46,814 nucleotides of DNA from Mycobacterium sp. (GTDB lineage Bacteria; Actinomycetota; Actinomycetes; Mycobacteriales; Mycobacteriaceae), in NCBI GenBank assembly GCA_025963385.1, contig JAOPUT010000017.1, forward strand, positions 1 through 46,814, read 5' to 3'. Within the stretch, counting starts at the first letter, position 1. Every line of letters starts with the position of its first letter. Below the pieces are notes generated by a model. The model had not been told where the DNA came from. It worked only from the letters and a program-made list of their open reading frames with translations, and did no database searches. This document shows positions 36,337 through 44,744 of the stretch, in pieces. The position numbers and the translations under genes were made by a program.

Positions 36337-36914
36337 GATCGCGACGCTACCCCGTCGGCCTCGTCGTCGAACAGGATGGCCGCCAGCCGTTCAACCGTCG
36401 CCACCGGATCGCCTGTCGTGTCGATGGCCTTGTTGAGCCACAGCAGCGAGAACCCGTGCACCAGCGACCACGCCGCGAGGGCGGCGCCTTCCGGGTCGTC
36501 CTTGGCGTGCTCGTCGGCCAGGGTGCCGACACCGCGGTTGAGTTCGACGCCGGCAGCCGTCGCGGCGGCGACCAGTTCGGGATCGGTGTCGTCGTACAGC
36601 GACTTGTCGAACATCACCTCGTAGTGCCCAGGGTGGTCGAGCGCGAACCGCACGTAGGCCCGTGCCGCGTCGATGAACTTGGGCCTGGCGTCGGTCAGCG
36701 CGCTCGCGAGCAGTCGGTAGCCCTCGGCGGCGAGTGCTGTGAACAGTCCCCGGCGGTCGGAGAAGTGGTGGGCGGGCGCGGCATGCGAGACCCCTGCGGC
36801 GCGCGCCAGCTCCCGCAACGAGACGCCGTCGGCCCCACGTTCGGCGACCAACGTCGCCGCCTCCGCCAGGATGACCGCCTTGAGATCTCCGTGGTGGTAG
36901 GCGTCCTTGCTCAC
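36333..36914 (-). CDS. TetR-family transcriptional regulator
   Basis: 193 residues from GTG 36914. The N-terminal helix-turn-helix reads ILAEAATLVAERGADGVSLR and ELARAAGVSHAAPAHHFSDR, followed by a helical ligand domain with LDHPGHYEVMFDKSLYDD (TetR_C_33-type). The frame is open to 36968, but those extra 18 codons would cover the operator, so the GTG is preferred. It is divergent from a DoxX gene and cotranscribed with a glutathione peroxidase. A role in oxidative or thiol stress is inferred. Confidence 0.87.
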   Translation of the reverse strand: MSKDAYHHGDLKAVILAEAATLVAERGADGVSLRELARAAGVSHAAPAHHFSDRRGLFTALAAEGYRLLASALTDARPKFIDAARAYVRFALDHPGHYEVMFDKSLYDDTDPELVAAATAAGVELNRGVGTLADEHAKDDPEGAALAAWSLVHGFSLLWLNKAIDTTGDPVATVERLAAILFDDEADGVASRS

Positions 36915-36933
36915 CGGCTCAGCATAGACCGCG

Positions 36934-36986
36934 AATCTTGACAGTGACAGGATGGTTGGTATCGTCATCTTGTCGTTGTCAAGATT
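36934..36986. promoter_or_regulatory. Two-headed inverted operator between TetR and DoxX genes
   Basis: AATCTTGACA (36934-36943) and TGTCAAGATT (36977-36986) are perfect inverted copies 33 bp apart. Allowing mismatches, each extends inward to an 18-nt site (15 of 18 identical): CTTGACAGTGACAGGATG on one side and the complement of CTTGACAACGACAAGATG on the other. Such paired sites facing each promoter suit two TetR dimers controlling both genes. Confidence 0.6.
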
Positions 36987-36997
36987 AGGAGGTCGTC

Positions 36998-37444
36998 GTG
37001 GCCGTCTTACTGGCTCTCGTCCTCGGCAGCATCGCCGCCCGGGTCGCCGGCTTCTTCGGAGTCGACTACGTGGCCAACTGGCCTGCGGCCATCGCCGTCG
37101 GACTGGCCGTCATGTTCGTGATGACCGGCGTCGCACACTTCGCGCCATCGATGCGGCGCGACATGATCGCGATCGTGCCACCGGCCCTGCCCTCGCCGGC
37201 ACTGCTGGTGACCGTCACGGGCGTGCTCGAGTTGCTCGGGGCCGCGGGGCTCCTCTACCCGCCGACCCGCGTCGCCGCCGCCATCTGCCTCTTCCTGCTG
37301 ATGGTGGTGATGTTCCCCGCGAACGTCTACGCCGCCCGGATGCCCAATCCGCCCCAGTCGATGACGTCGCGGCTAGACCTTCGGGCCGCGGAAGAGATGG
37401 TCTACCTCGCCGCTGCCGTGGTGGTCGCGGTCGCCGGTGGCTAG
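36998..37444 (+). CDS. DoxX-family membrane protein
   Basis: 148 residues with four predicted membrane spans: VLLALVLGSIAARVAGFFGV, WPAAIAVGLAVMFVMTGVAH, LLVTVTGVLELLGAAGLLYP and the last near [15 protein letters not shown]. DoxX relatives form membrane complexes with sulfurtransferases and superoxide dismutase in M. tuberculosis. The GTG start has AGGAGG 5 nt upstream. The gene is divergent from TetR-GPx and its last 72 bp overlap the convergent oligopeptidase gene. Confidence 0.85.
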   Translation: MAVLLALVLGSIAARVAGFFGVDYVANWPAAIAVGLAVMFVMTGVAHFAPSMRRDMIAIVPPALPSPALLVTVTGVLELLGAAGLLYPPTRVAAAICLFLLMVVMFPANVYAARMPNPPQSMTSRLDLRAAEEMVYLAAAVVVAVAGG

Positions 37445-39517
37445 CACCCAGGCGTACATGAACGCCGCTTCCTTCCAGCGCTCGTAGCGTCCGCTGATGC
37501 CACCGTGACCGGCGCTCATCTCGGTCTTCAAGAGGAGCGGGTGGGCGTCGGTCTTGCTATAGCGCAGCGCCGCAACCCATTTGGCCGGTTCGACGTAGTA
37601 CACCCTGGTGTCGTTGAGCGACGTCATCGCAAGGATGGCCGGATAGTCCTTGGCCTCGACGTTCTCATACGGCGTATAGGACTTCATGTAGCGGTAGACC
37701 TCCTCGCTGGCCAGCGGATTGCCCCACTCGTCCCATTCGGTCACGGTCAGCGGCAGAGACGGATCGAGGATCGTGGTGAGCGCGTCGACGAACGGCACCT
37801 GGGCGAGAATGCCCGCGAAGAGATCGGGGGCCATGTTGGCCACGGCGCCCATCAACAGACCGCCCGCACTGCCACCCATCGCCACCAGGTTCTCGGGCAA
37901 GGTCACGTCGGTGCCCACCAGATGAGCGCCGACGGCGATGAAGTCGGTGAAGGTGTTCTTCTTCTGCAGCATCTTGCCGTGCTCGTACCAGGGCCTGCCC
38001 ATCTCGCCGCCACCCCGCACGTGGGCGATGACGAACACCATGCCGCGGTCGAGGAGCGAGAGTCGCGCGATCGAGAAGCGCGGGTCCTCGCACGACTCGT
38101 AGGCGCCGTATCCGTAGAGCAGCGTCGGCGCCGGAAACCGCAGTCCCGCACGGTGAACGATCGATACCGGGATGCGCGTCCCGTCGGGCGCGGGCGCCCA
38201 GTCGCGGCGCTCGACGTACTCCTCGGGCCGGTAGTCGCCGAGCACGGCCTGCTCGCGGAGCATCGTGCGTTCGCCCGTTGCCAGGTCGATGTCGTAGATG
38301 CGCACCGGAACGATGAACGACGTGGTCCCCACGCGCAGCACGGGTGCCGACCAGTTCGGGTTGCCCGACAATCCGGACGAGGTCAACTCCGTCTCGAAGG
38401 TGATCTCCTCTGGGCTGCCGTAGACGCCATCGGAATGGATGGGCCACAACTGAATTCGAGGCAGAGCGTCGCTGCGGTAGCTGACGACCAGGTGGTTCTC
38501 GAACGCGTCGACGGCGTCGAGACGCACGTCGGCACGATGCTTGATGAGCGTGTGGAACGCCGTCGGCTCACTGACGGGCGCCTCGACGAGCGTGAAGTTC
38601 TCGGCGCCGTCGTTGTGCAGGATGAGGAAGCGGTCCTCACCGCCGACGACGGCGTGCTCGACCGAGTACTCGACGGAGTCGCGGCGCGGCAGGACCGAGA
38701 CGAATTCCGCATCGCCATCGGTGGCGTCACCGTAGAACACCTCCGAGGTGACCGAGCTACCCGACGCGATGAACACGTACTTGTTGCTTCGCGTGCGGCC
38801 CACCGCAACCCAAAACCGCTCGTCGGGCTCGTGGAAGACCTTCACGGCGGGGATGCCCGCGCCGAGCCGATGCCGCCAGACGGTATCGGGACGCCACGCG
38901 TCGTCGAGGGTGACGTAGTAGACGCTGCGGTTGTCCGCCGCCCAGGTCGCGCCTGCACCGATACCCGCGATCACGTCGTCGTACAGCTCACCGGTGCGCA
39001 AGTCCTTGAACCGCAGGGTGTACCGCTCGTCGCCGACGACGTCGACCGAGAAGGCGAGCGTGTTGCCGTCCACGCTGATCGACGCCGCGCCGAGCGAGAA
39101 GAAGTCGTGCCCTTCGGCTTCGACGTTTTCGTCGAGAAGGACCTGCTCGCCAGGGACCTCGGTGTGCTCGTCGAGCTGCGGCGGCACCCAGTCGTCGAGA
39201 TCGGCTACCGGGCAGCGGCAGTGAATACCGTACTGCTTGCCTTCGATGCTGCGCCCGTAGTACCACCACTCACCGCGACGCGTGGGCACCGACAGGTCGG
39301 TCTCCTTGGTGCGGGCCTTGATCTCGTCGAAGATCTTCTGCCGCAACGGCGCCAGATGGTCGGTCTGCTCGTCCGCGTAGGCGTTCTCGGCCTCGAGGTA
39401 GGCCATCACCTCGGGATCGGACTTGTCCCGCAGCCATTCATAGGGGTCGATGAACACATCGCCGTGGTACTCACGACGGTGGTCGACACGCTTGGCAATC
39501 GGCGGGGTGCCGGTCAT
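37373..39517 (-). CDS. ptrB: Oligopeptidase B (prolyl oligopeptidase family, S9A)
   Basis: 714 residues. An N-terminal seven-blade propeller is followed by an alpha/beta hydrolase with nucleophile [12 protein letters not shown], Asp in LNDTRVYY and His in [12 protein letters not shown]. It cleaves short peptides after basic residues. The single frame here is complete, whereas M. tuberculosis carries ptrBa and ptrBb as two genes (from memory). Its start overlaps the purC stop by 4 bp. The C-terminal tail after YAWVLATG ([18 protein letters not shown]) overlaps the doxX gene. Confidence 0.93.
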   Translation of the reverse strand: MTGTPPIAKRVDHRREYHGDVFIDPYEWLRDKSDPEVMAYLEAENAYADEQTDHLAPLRQKIFDEIKARTKETDLSVPTRRGEWWYYGRSIEGKQYGIHCRCPVADLDDWVPPQLDEHTEVPGEQVLLDENVEAEGHDFFSLGAASISVDGNTLAFSVDVVGDERYTLRFKDLRTGELYDDVIAGIGAGATWAADNRSVYYVTLDDAWRPDTVWRHRLGAGIPAVKVFHEPDERFWVAVGRTRSNKYVFIASGSSVTSEVFYGDATDGDAEFVSVLPRRDSVEYSVEHAVVGGEDRFLILHNDGAENFTLVEAPVSEPTAFHTLIKHRADVRLDAVDAFENHLVVSYRSDALPRIQLWPIHSDGVYGSPEEITFETELTSSGLSGNPNWSAPVLRVGTTSFIVPVRIYDIDLATGERTMLREQAVLGDYRPEEYVERRDWAPAPDGTRIPVSIVHRAGLRFPAPTLLYGYGAYESCEDPRFSIARLSLLDRGMVFVIAHVRGGGEMGRPWYEHGKMLQKKNTFTDFIAVGAHLVGTDVTLPENLVAMGGSAGGLLMGAVANMAPDLFAGILAQVPFVDALTTILDPSLPLTVTEWDEWGNPLASEEVYRYMKSYTPYENVEAKDYPAILAMTSLNDTRVYYVEPAKWVAALRYSKTDAHPLLLKTEMSAGHGGISGRYERWKEAAFMYAWVLATGDRDHHGSGEVDHLFRGPKV

Positions 39518-40404
39518 TTGGCTCCGATCCAGTCAGCGAACTTCAGTCCTGAAATACGTTCGTACGCTTCGATGTAACGATCTCTGGTGGCCTCGACGAT
39601 CTCGGCAGGAAGAGGCGGGGGCGGCACGTCACCAGCGCGGTCCCAGCCCGACTCGGGTCCGGTCAGCCAGTTGCGCACGAACTGCTTGTCGAAACTGGCC
39701 TGGACGACGCCCTCCCGGTAGTCGTCGGCTCGCCAGTACCGCGACGAGTCCGGGGTGAAGACCTCGTCGGCGAGCACCATGTCACCGTGCTCGTCGACCC
39801 CGAACTCGAACTTGGTGTCGGCGATGATGATTCCCTTGCTCAGGGCGTGCTCGGCGGCCTCGCCGTAGATCTTCAGGGTCAGGTCGCGCAACTGGGCGGC
39901 GCGTTCGGCCCCGACCACCTCGACGACGGCGTCGAAGCTGACGTTCTCGTCGTGCTCTCCGAGGTCGGCCTTGGTGGCGGGCGTGAAGATCGGCTCGGCG
40001 AATCTACTCGCCTCGGTGAGACCCGGGGGAAGCTCGATGCCACAGACCCGACCCGTCGCGCGGTAGTCGATGATGCCGGAACCGGTGAGGTAGCCGCGGG
40101 CCACGCATTCGACGGGCATCATCTCCAGCTGCTTGACGACCAGTGCGCGGCCGAGCACCTCCTCCGGGATCCGTTCGTCGTCGGCCGGGCCTGCCAGATG
40201 GTTGGGGGCGTCCAGGTAGTCGAAGAAGAAGACGCTCATCGCGGTGAGGATGCGGCCCTTGTCGGGGATCTGGCTGTCGAGGATGTAGTCGTAGGCGGAG
40301 ATGCGGTCGCTGGCGACGAACAGCAGGTGGTCGGCGTCGATGCGGTAGAGCTCGCGAACCTTGCCGCTGGCCAGATGTTGGTAGTCGGTCAGAGCTGGGC
40401 GCAT
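39514..40404 (-). CDS. purC: SAICAR synthetase PurC
   Basis: 296 residues. It joins CAIR with aspartate using ATP. Conserved segments are [56 protein letters not shown] and [20 protein letters not shown]. The start ATG 40404 gives the family N-terminus [14 protein letters not shown]. It lies 29 bp from the divergent membrane protein gene and overlaps ptrB. Equivalent to Rv0780. Confidence 0.96.
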   Translation of the reverse strand: MRPALTDYQHLASGKVRELYRIDADHLLFVASDRISAYDYILDSQIPDKGRILTAMSVFFFDYLDAPNHLAGPADDERIPEEVLGRALVVKQLEMMPVECVARGYLTGSGIIDYRATGRVCGIELPPGLTEASRFAEPIFTPATKADLGEHDENVSFDAVVEVVGAERAAQLRDLTLKIYGEAAEHALSKGIIIADTKFEFGVDEHGDMVLADEVFTPDSSRYWRADDYREGVVQASFDKQFVRNWLTGPESGWDRAGDVPPPPLPAEIVEATRDRYIEAYERISGLKFADWIGAK

Positions 40405-40433
40405 CGGGCAAGACTATCTGCTGGGATCAGGGC

Positions 40434-41048
40434 ATGAGCTCTCGCTACGTGCCGTACGCCACCACCCCCGGCCGGCTGTTCGGCCAGCTGATCAGCGACG
40501 TCGTCGTCGTCCTGTGGTCGACCATCTGGGTGTTCGTCGGTCTGGCCGTGCATTCCGCGGTGAGCACGATCGCCGATGTGGGCAGGCAGGTGAACGACGG
40601 CGCCACCGGTGTCTCGAAGAATCTGAACTCCGCAGGTGACAGCACGTCGAGCTTCCCGCTGATCGGCGACGAGCTGAGCAAGCCGTTGCGGGCCGCGAGC
40701 CGGGCGGCCCTCGACATCGCGGGCGCAGGCCACAGCCTCGACACCACGGCGACGTGGTTGGCGGTCGTGCTGGGTCTGGCCGTCGCGGCGCCCCCGATCC
40801 TCTTCGTCGCGCTGCCGTGGCTGGTGCTGCGGATCCGGTTCTTCCGCCGCAAGTGGACGGCGATCACGCTGGCCGCCACACCGGCGGGCGAGCAACTCCT
40901 GGCGCTGCGCGCGCTGGCCAACCGGCCGCTGGCCAAGCTCGCGTCGGTCAGCATCGATCCCGTCGGTGCCTGGCGCCGTGACGACGCGATCGCGGTCCGC
41001 GGCCTGGCCAACCTGGAGCTCCGCTCGTCGGGCATCCGCCGCAAGTAG
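40434..41048 (+). CDS. Conserved membrane protein (Rv0779c-like)
   Basis: 204 residues with two membrane spans: LISDVVVVLWSTIWVFVGLA near the N-terminus and ATWLAVVLGLAVAAPPILFV in the middle, continuing into ALPWLVLRIRFFRRKW. The loop between them (about 60 residues, DVGRQVNDGATGVSKNLNSA) is likely extracytoplasmic. The C-terminal part is Ala/Leu/Arg-rich and probably cytosolic. No known function. Divergent from purC across 29 bp. Confidence 0.8.
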   Translation: MSSRYVPYATTPGRLFGQLISDVVVVLWSTIWVFVGLAVHSAVSTIADVGRQVNDGATGVSKNLNSAGDSTSSFPLIGDELSKPLRAASRAALDIAGAGHSLDTTATWLAVVLGLAVAAPPILFVALPWLVLRIRFFRRKWTAITLAATPAGEQLLALRALANRPLAKLASVSIDPVGAWRRDDAIAVRGLANLELRSSGIRRK

Positions 41049-41064
41049 CCCGCGCCCCCCACGG

Positions 41065-41117
41065 GCGATTTGTGTGCATTGAGTTGCGCTCACCGCTCCC
41101 GATCGCACACAAGTCGC
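41065..41117. repeat. Palindrome upstream of DUF559 gene (GCGAYTTGTG end)
   Basis: GCGATTTGTGTGC (41065-41077) and GCACACAAGTCGC (41105-41117) are inverted with one T/C mismatch in 13, around a 27-nt loop. It follows the Rv0779c-like stop by 16 bp. The outer 10 bases, GCGAYTTGTG, recur in the palindrome at the other end of the DUF559 gene. Confidence 0.7.
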
Positions 41118-41161
41118 GAAGGGGCGGAACCGGTCGCGGCGAGATCGCCGTCAAAAGCGTC

Positions 41162-42022
41162 GTGCTCGACGAATATCTGCGCCGCCACGACGGCGTGATC
41201 ACGCTGGCGCAAGCCGAGAGTGCCGGCCTTAGCCGTCACGCGGTCAATCGACGAGTGAGATCGGGGCGTTGGCTGACGTGCTCGTCCGGCGTGTACTTCG
41301 TCGACGACAGACCGTTCACCGATGCTGCCCGCATCCGCGCGGCGGTGTGGGGTCTGGGCCGGGACTCAGCCGCTAGCGGGCTGGCCGCAGCGTGGTGGCT
41401 CGGCATCACCACGTTTGCGCCCGAAATCGTCGAGGTGACCGTGCCGAGGGCAGCCCATCGAGTGAAGCGGGACGGCGTTCGGATACGACGCCGGGATCTT
41501 GGGCCCAGCGATGTCGTGCAGCGTCGAGGGTTGAGGGTCACCGAGCTGCCCCTGACCGTCGTCGAGGCGGCAACACGACGCGGTGGAGGTCCCAGCCTGT
41601 TGGATCAAGCGCTCCAGCGGCACACTCACCTTGGCGCCCTGTGGGTGGCCCACCTACGGAACAAGGGCAGGCACGGCTCCCCCGCCGCCCGCCGACTGCT
41701 ACAGGCTGCGGACGACGGAGCACGGTCCGCGGCAGAACGCCTGCTCATTCAATTGATGAGAGGTGCCAAGATCACCGGCTGGAAGGCCAACCAGCGCATC
41801 GCCGGTTACGAGGTCGACTTCGTCTTCAAGGACGCGAAGGTCGTCATCGAGACCGATGGATTCGCGTTCCACAGCGACCCCGAGGCATTTCAACGCGACC
41901 GAAAGAAGCAGAACGTGATCGCCCTGGCCGGTTACCAGGTGCTCCGATTCACATGGCTCGACTTGACCGAGTACCCGGAACGGGTCATCGCGGAGGTTCG
42001 CCGAGCGACTTGTGGTGGTTGA
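41162..42022 (+). CDS. DUF559 nuclease-fold protein with AbiEi-like N-terminal domain
   Basis: 286 residues from GTG 41162. The first 60 residues form an AbiEi-type winged helix (LDEYLRRHDGVITLAQAESA, VNRRVRSGRW, GVYFV). The C-terminal third is a DUF559/Vsr-like PD-(D/E)XK fold with YEVDFVF, VVIETDGFAFH and YQVLRFTWLDL. The start lacks a ribosome binding site; an upstream GTG (41072) lies in the palindrome. The gene sits between Rv0779c-like and cyp126, which are adjacent in M. tuberculosis (from memory), so it looks like an insertion. Its stop lies inside the downstream palindrome. Confidence 0.8.
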   Translation: MLDEYLRRHDGVITLAQAESAGLSRHAVNRRVRSGRWLTCSSGVYFVDDRPFTDAARIRAAVWGLGRDSAASGLAAAWWLGITTFAPEIVEVTVPRAAHRVKRDGVRIRRRDLGPSDVVQRRGLRVTELPLTVVEAATRRGGGPSLLDQALQRHTHLGALWVAHLRNKGRHGSPAARRLLQAADDGARSAAERLLIQLMRGAKITGWKANQRIAGYEVDFVFKDAKVVIETDGFAFHSDPEAFQRDRKKQNVIALAGYQVLRFTWLDLTEYPERVIAEVRRATCGG

Positions 42023-42057
42023 GGAGCGCTCAGCGCTCCTCAACCACCACAAATCGC
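42005..42057. terminator. 26-bp near-perfect inverted repeat, end of DUF559 gene / cyp126
   Basis: Arms 42005-42030 and 42032-42057 are complementary at 25 of 26 positions around a single C at 42031. The sole mismatch is T/C in the shared end GCGAYTTGTG. The left arm encodes the last six codons of the DUF559 protein (RATCGG-stop), and the right arm ends 8 bp before the convergent cyp126 stop. It must fold strongly in RNA and should terminate both genes. Confidence 0.8.
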
Positions 42058-42065
42058 AGGGGGGG

Positions 42066-43289
42066 TCACGGCCGCAGTACCACCACCATGTGCCTGATGC
42101 CCGTATGCCGATTGCTGCGCGTCCACTCGACCGGCTTCACCAGACGAGCCGACGAGAACCGGCTCAGCAGTTCCTCGAACAACACCCGAAGCTCCAGCCG
42201 GGCCAGGTTCGCCCCGAGGCAGTAATGCATACCCTGCCCGAACCCCAAGTGCGGATTCGGTTTTCGCGTCACGTCGAAGACGTACGGGTCGGCGAACGCC
42301 AACTCGTCACGGTTGGCCGAACCCTCCCAGATCTGCACCTTCTGTCCCGCCTGTACGGAGCACCCGGCGAGGACGACGTCACGCGTCGCGGTGCGCCGCT
42401 TCGAGGGGGACGGCGACGTCCAGCGCACCATCTCCTCGACCGCGGTCGGCAACGACTCCAGATCCCCTCGCAGCGTCGCCATCTGGTCCTGGTGTTCGAT
42501 GAGCGCCAGCAGACCGCCCGCCACCGAGTTCCGCGTGGTCTCCGCGCCGGCGCTGAACAGCAGGCTGAAGAAGAGGTACAGCTCGAGCTCGGACATCGTC
42601 GGACCGGAGTCGTCCATCGAATTCGCGACCACCGACAGCATGTCGTCGGACGGCTCAGCGCGCTTGGCGGCGATCAACTCCATGCCGTACGAATACATCC
42701 GCGTACCGGCCTGCTCGGGCGTCAGCTGACTCACCGAGGCCGACCGTGAGCCACCGAAGTCGAACTGCGGCTCGATAGCCTCGAACAACCAATGCCTTTC
42801 GGACTCCGGCACTCCCAGCAGGATGCAGATCATCTGCATGGGCAGCTCGGCCGCCACGTCGACGAGGAAGTCGAACGGCACCCCCGGCTCCACCGCGTCG
42901 AGTAGGGCACGCGTCCGCGACCGCAGGTCGTCCTCCACCAGCCCGATCATCCGCGGCGTCAGTCCCGAGCTGACCAGTCGCCGGATCTGGGCGTGCCGAG
43001 GGTCGTCCATCATGTTCAGCACCTGGCCCGCGATCGACAGGTCCTGCAGCAGTGTGCCGCCGAACGGCCGCGAGCCACCGGTGACGGACGAGTAGAGCGC
43101 TGGATCACGCAGCACGGCAAGGCTTTCCGCGTGTGTGGCGACCGACCAGAACCCCTCGCCGTCGGGGGTGTGTTCGGTGGGGGCGTGCCAGTAGACCGGC
43201 GCCTCGCGACGGTGCACCGCGAACAGCTCGTGCGGGAAACCCGCCGCGAAGTTGTCCAGGTCGGTGAAGTCCACCGTCGCCAAACTCAC
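42066..43289 (-). CDS. cyp126: Cytochrome P450 CYP126-like
   Basis: 407 residues. Heme-binding loop [15 protein letters not shown] with the axial Cys; I-helix SAGAETTRN (Glu before the Thr pair in place of the more usual Asp); K-helix EEMVRW (ExxR). A Ser/Gly-rich segment [10 protein letters not shown] follows the F-G region. It monooxygenates an unknown substrate, using ferredoxin encoded elsewhere. The start overlaps purB's stop by 4 bp, the same purB-cyp126 pair as Rv0777-Rv0778. Confidence 0.93.
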   Translation of the reverse strand: MSLATVDFTDLDNFAAGFPHELFAVHRREAPVYWHAPTEHTPDGEGFWSVATHAESLAVLRDPALYSSVTGGSRPFGGTLLQDLSIAGQVLNMMDDPRHAQIRRLVSSGLTPRMIGLVEDDLRSRTRALLDAVEPGVPFDFLVDVAAELPMQMICILLGVPESERHWLFEAIEPQFDFGGSRSASVSQLTPEQAGTRMYSYGMELIAAKRAEPSDDMLSVVANSMDDSGPTMSELELYLFFSLLFSAGAETTRNSVAGGLLALIEHQDQMATLRGDLESLPTAVEEMVRWTSPSPSKRRTATRDVVLAGCSVQAGQKVQIWEGSANRDELAFADPYVFDVTRKPNPHLGFGQGMHYCLGANLARLELRVLFEELLSRFSSARLVKPVEWTRSNRHTGIRHMVVVLRP

Positions 43290-44704
43290 AGAATCGCGTC
43301 CGAGGTGTACTTGGCGGCCTCGGGGAATCTGCTCACCAACTCGCCGACGGCGGCGACGACGGCATCGATCTGAGCGCCCGCCGCCCCGGTGAACGCGGCC
43401 TTGTCCGCCAACGCGGCGTCCAGTGCCGCGCGGTCCAGCGGCAACCGCGGGTCGGCGGCCAACCGGTCCAGCAGGTCCGGCTCGACACCTCGCTCGCGCA
43501 TCGCCAAGGCGACGGCGACCGCGTGTTCCTTGATGACCTCGTGCGCCGTCTCCCGGCCGACACCCGCCCGCACCGCGGCGATCAGGATCCGGGTGGTGGC
43601 CAAGAACGGCAGGTAGCGGTCGAGCTCGCGCTGGATCACGGCCGGGTAGGCGCCGAATTCGTCGAGCACGGTCAGGAACGTCTCGATCTGCCCGTCGAGC
43701 GCGAAGAACGCGTCGGGCAAGGCGACCCGGCGTACCACCGAGCAGAACACATCGCCTTCATTCCATTGCGCGCCAGCGAGTTCGGCGGCCATCGACGCGT
43801 AGCCGCGCAGCACCACCTGCAGTCCGTTGACCCGCTCACACGATCGCGAGTTCATCTTGTGGGGCATCGCCGACGAGCCGACCTGACCCGGCGCGAAGCC
43901 CTCGGTGACGAGCTCGTTGCCCGCCATCAGCCGGATGGTGTGCGCCAAGGACGACGGTCCCGCCCCCAATTGCACCAACGCGGACAGCACGTCGTGGTCG
44001 AGCGACCGCGGATAGATCTGCCCCACACTGGTGAACGTCGTTGCGAAGCCCAGGAATTCGGCGACCTGCTGTTCCAGCGCAGCCAACCGCGCCGTGTCAC
44101 CGTCGAACAGGTCGAGCATGTCCTGCGCCGTGCCCATGGGTCCCTTGATCCCCCGCAGCGGGTAGCGGTCGATCAGCTCCGACAACCGCGTCAGCGCGAA
44201 CAGCATCTCCTCGGCCGCCGAGGCGAAGCGCTTCCCGAGCGTCGTCGCCTGCGCCGCGACGTTGTGCGAGCGACCCGCCATCACCAGGTCGCGATACAAC
44301 TCGGCGCGCTCGGCCAACCGCGCGACGACCGCCACACCGTGGGCGTGCACGAGTTCCAGCGAGCGGCGGATTTGGAGCTGTTCGACGTTCTCGGTGAGGT
44401 CCCGGCTGGTCATGCCCTTGTGGACGTGCTCGTGCCCGGCGAGGGCGTTGAACTCCTCGATGCGCGCCTTCACGTCGTGACGCGTCACCCGCTCGCGTTC
44501 GTTGATCGAGGCGAGATCGACCTGCTCCAGCACCCGCTCGTAGTCAGCGATCACACCGTCGGGCACCGGGACACCCAGTTCGGCCTGCGCGCGGAGAAGC
44601 GCGATCCACAGTCGCCGCTCGGCGATGATCTTGGCTTCTGGCGACCAGATCGCCACCATCTCCGCGCTGGCGTAGCGATTGGCCAGGACATTCGGAATCG
44701 ACAC
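43286..44704 (-). CDS. purB: Adenylosuccinate lyase PurB
   Basis: 472 residues; fumarase/aspartase superfamily. It splits SAICAR to AICAR and adenylosuccinate to AMP. The signature is [15 protein letters not shown], with the substrate-site segment [15 protein letters not shown]. The GTG at 44704 gives [20 protein letters not shown], the family N-terminus; the frame is open further upstream but that is a shadow of the next gene. It is divergent from relZ across 40 bp. Confidence 0.96.
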   Translation of the reverse strand: MSIPNVLANRYASAEMVAIWSPEAKIIAERRLWIALLRAQAELGVPVPDGVIADYERVLEQVDLASINERERVTRHDVKARIEEFNALAGHEHVHKGMTSRDLTENVEQLQIRRSLELVHAHGVAVVARLAERAELYRDLVMAGRSHNVAAQATTLGKRFASAAEEMLFALTRLSELIDRYPLRGIKGPMGTAQDMLDLFDGDTARLAALEQQVAEFLGFATTFTSVGQIYPRSLDHDVLSALVQLGAGPSSLAHTIRLMAGNELVTEGFAPGQVGSSAMPHKMNSRSCERVNGLQVVLRGYASMAAELAGAQWNEGDVFCSVVRRVALPDAFFALDGQIETFLTVLDEFGAYPAVIQRELDRYLPFLATTRILIAAVRAGVGRETAHEVIKEHAVAVALAMRERGVEPDLLDRLAADPRLPLDRAALDAALADKAAFTGAAGAQIDAVVAAVGELVSRFPEAAKYTSDAIL

Positions 44705-44744
44705 GGATACACAGCTTACGACCCGGCTGGGGCAAGCTAGGGCG

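Noticed and set aside
37505..39577. 690-codon plus-strand frame over ptrB
   Set aside because: A long shadow frame caused by GC bias; the minus strand has the catalytic triad of oligopeptidase B.
41049..41161. CRISPR-like array from the recurring GCGAYTTGTG
   Set aside because: Only inverted pairs are present, not regularly spaced direct repeats with spacers.
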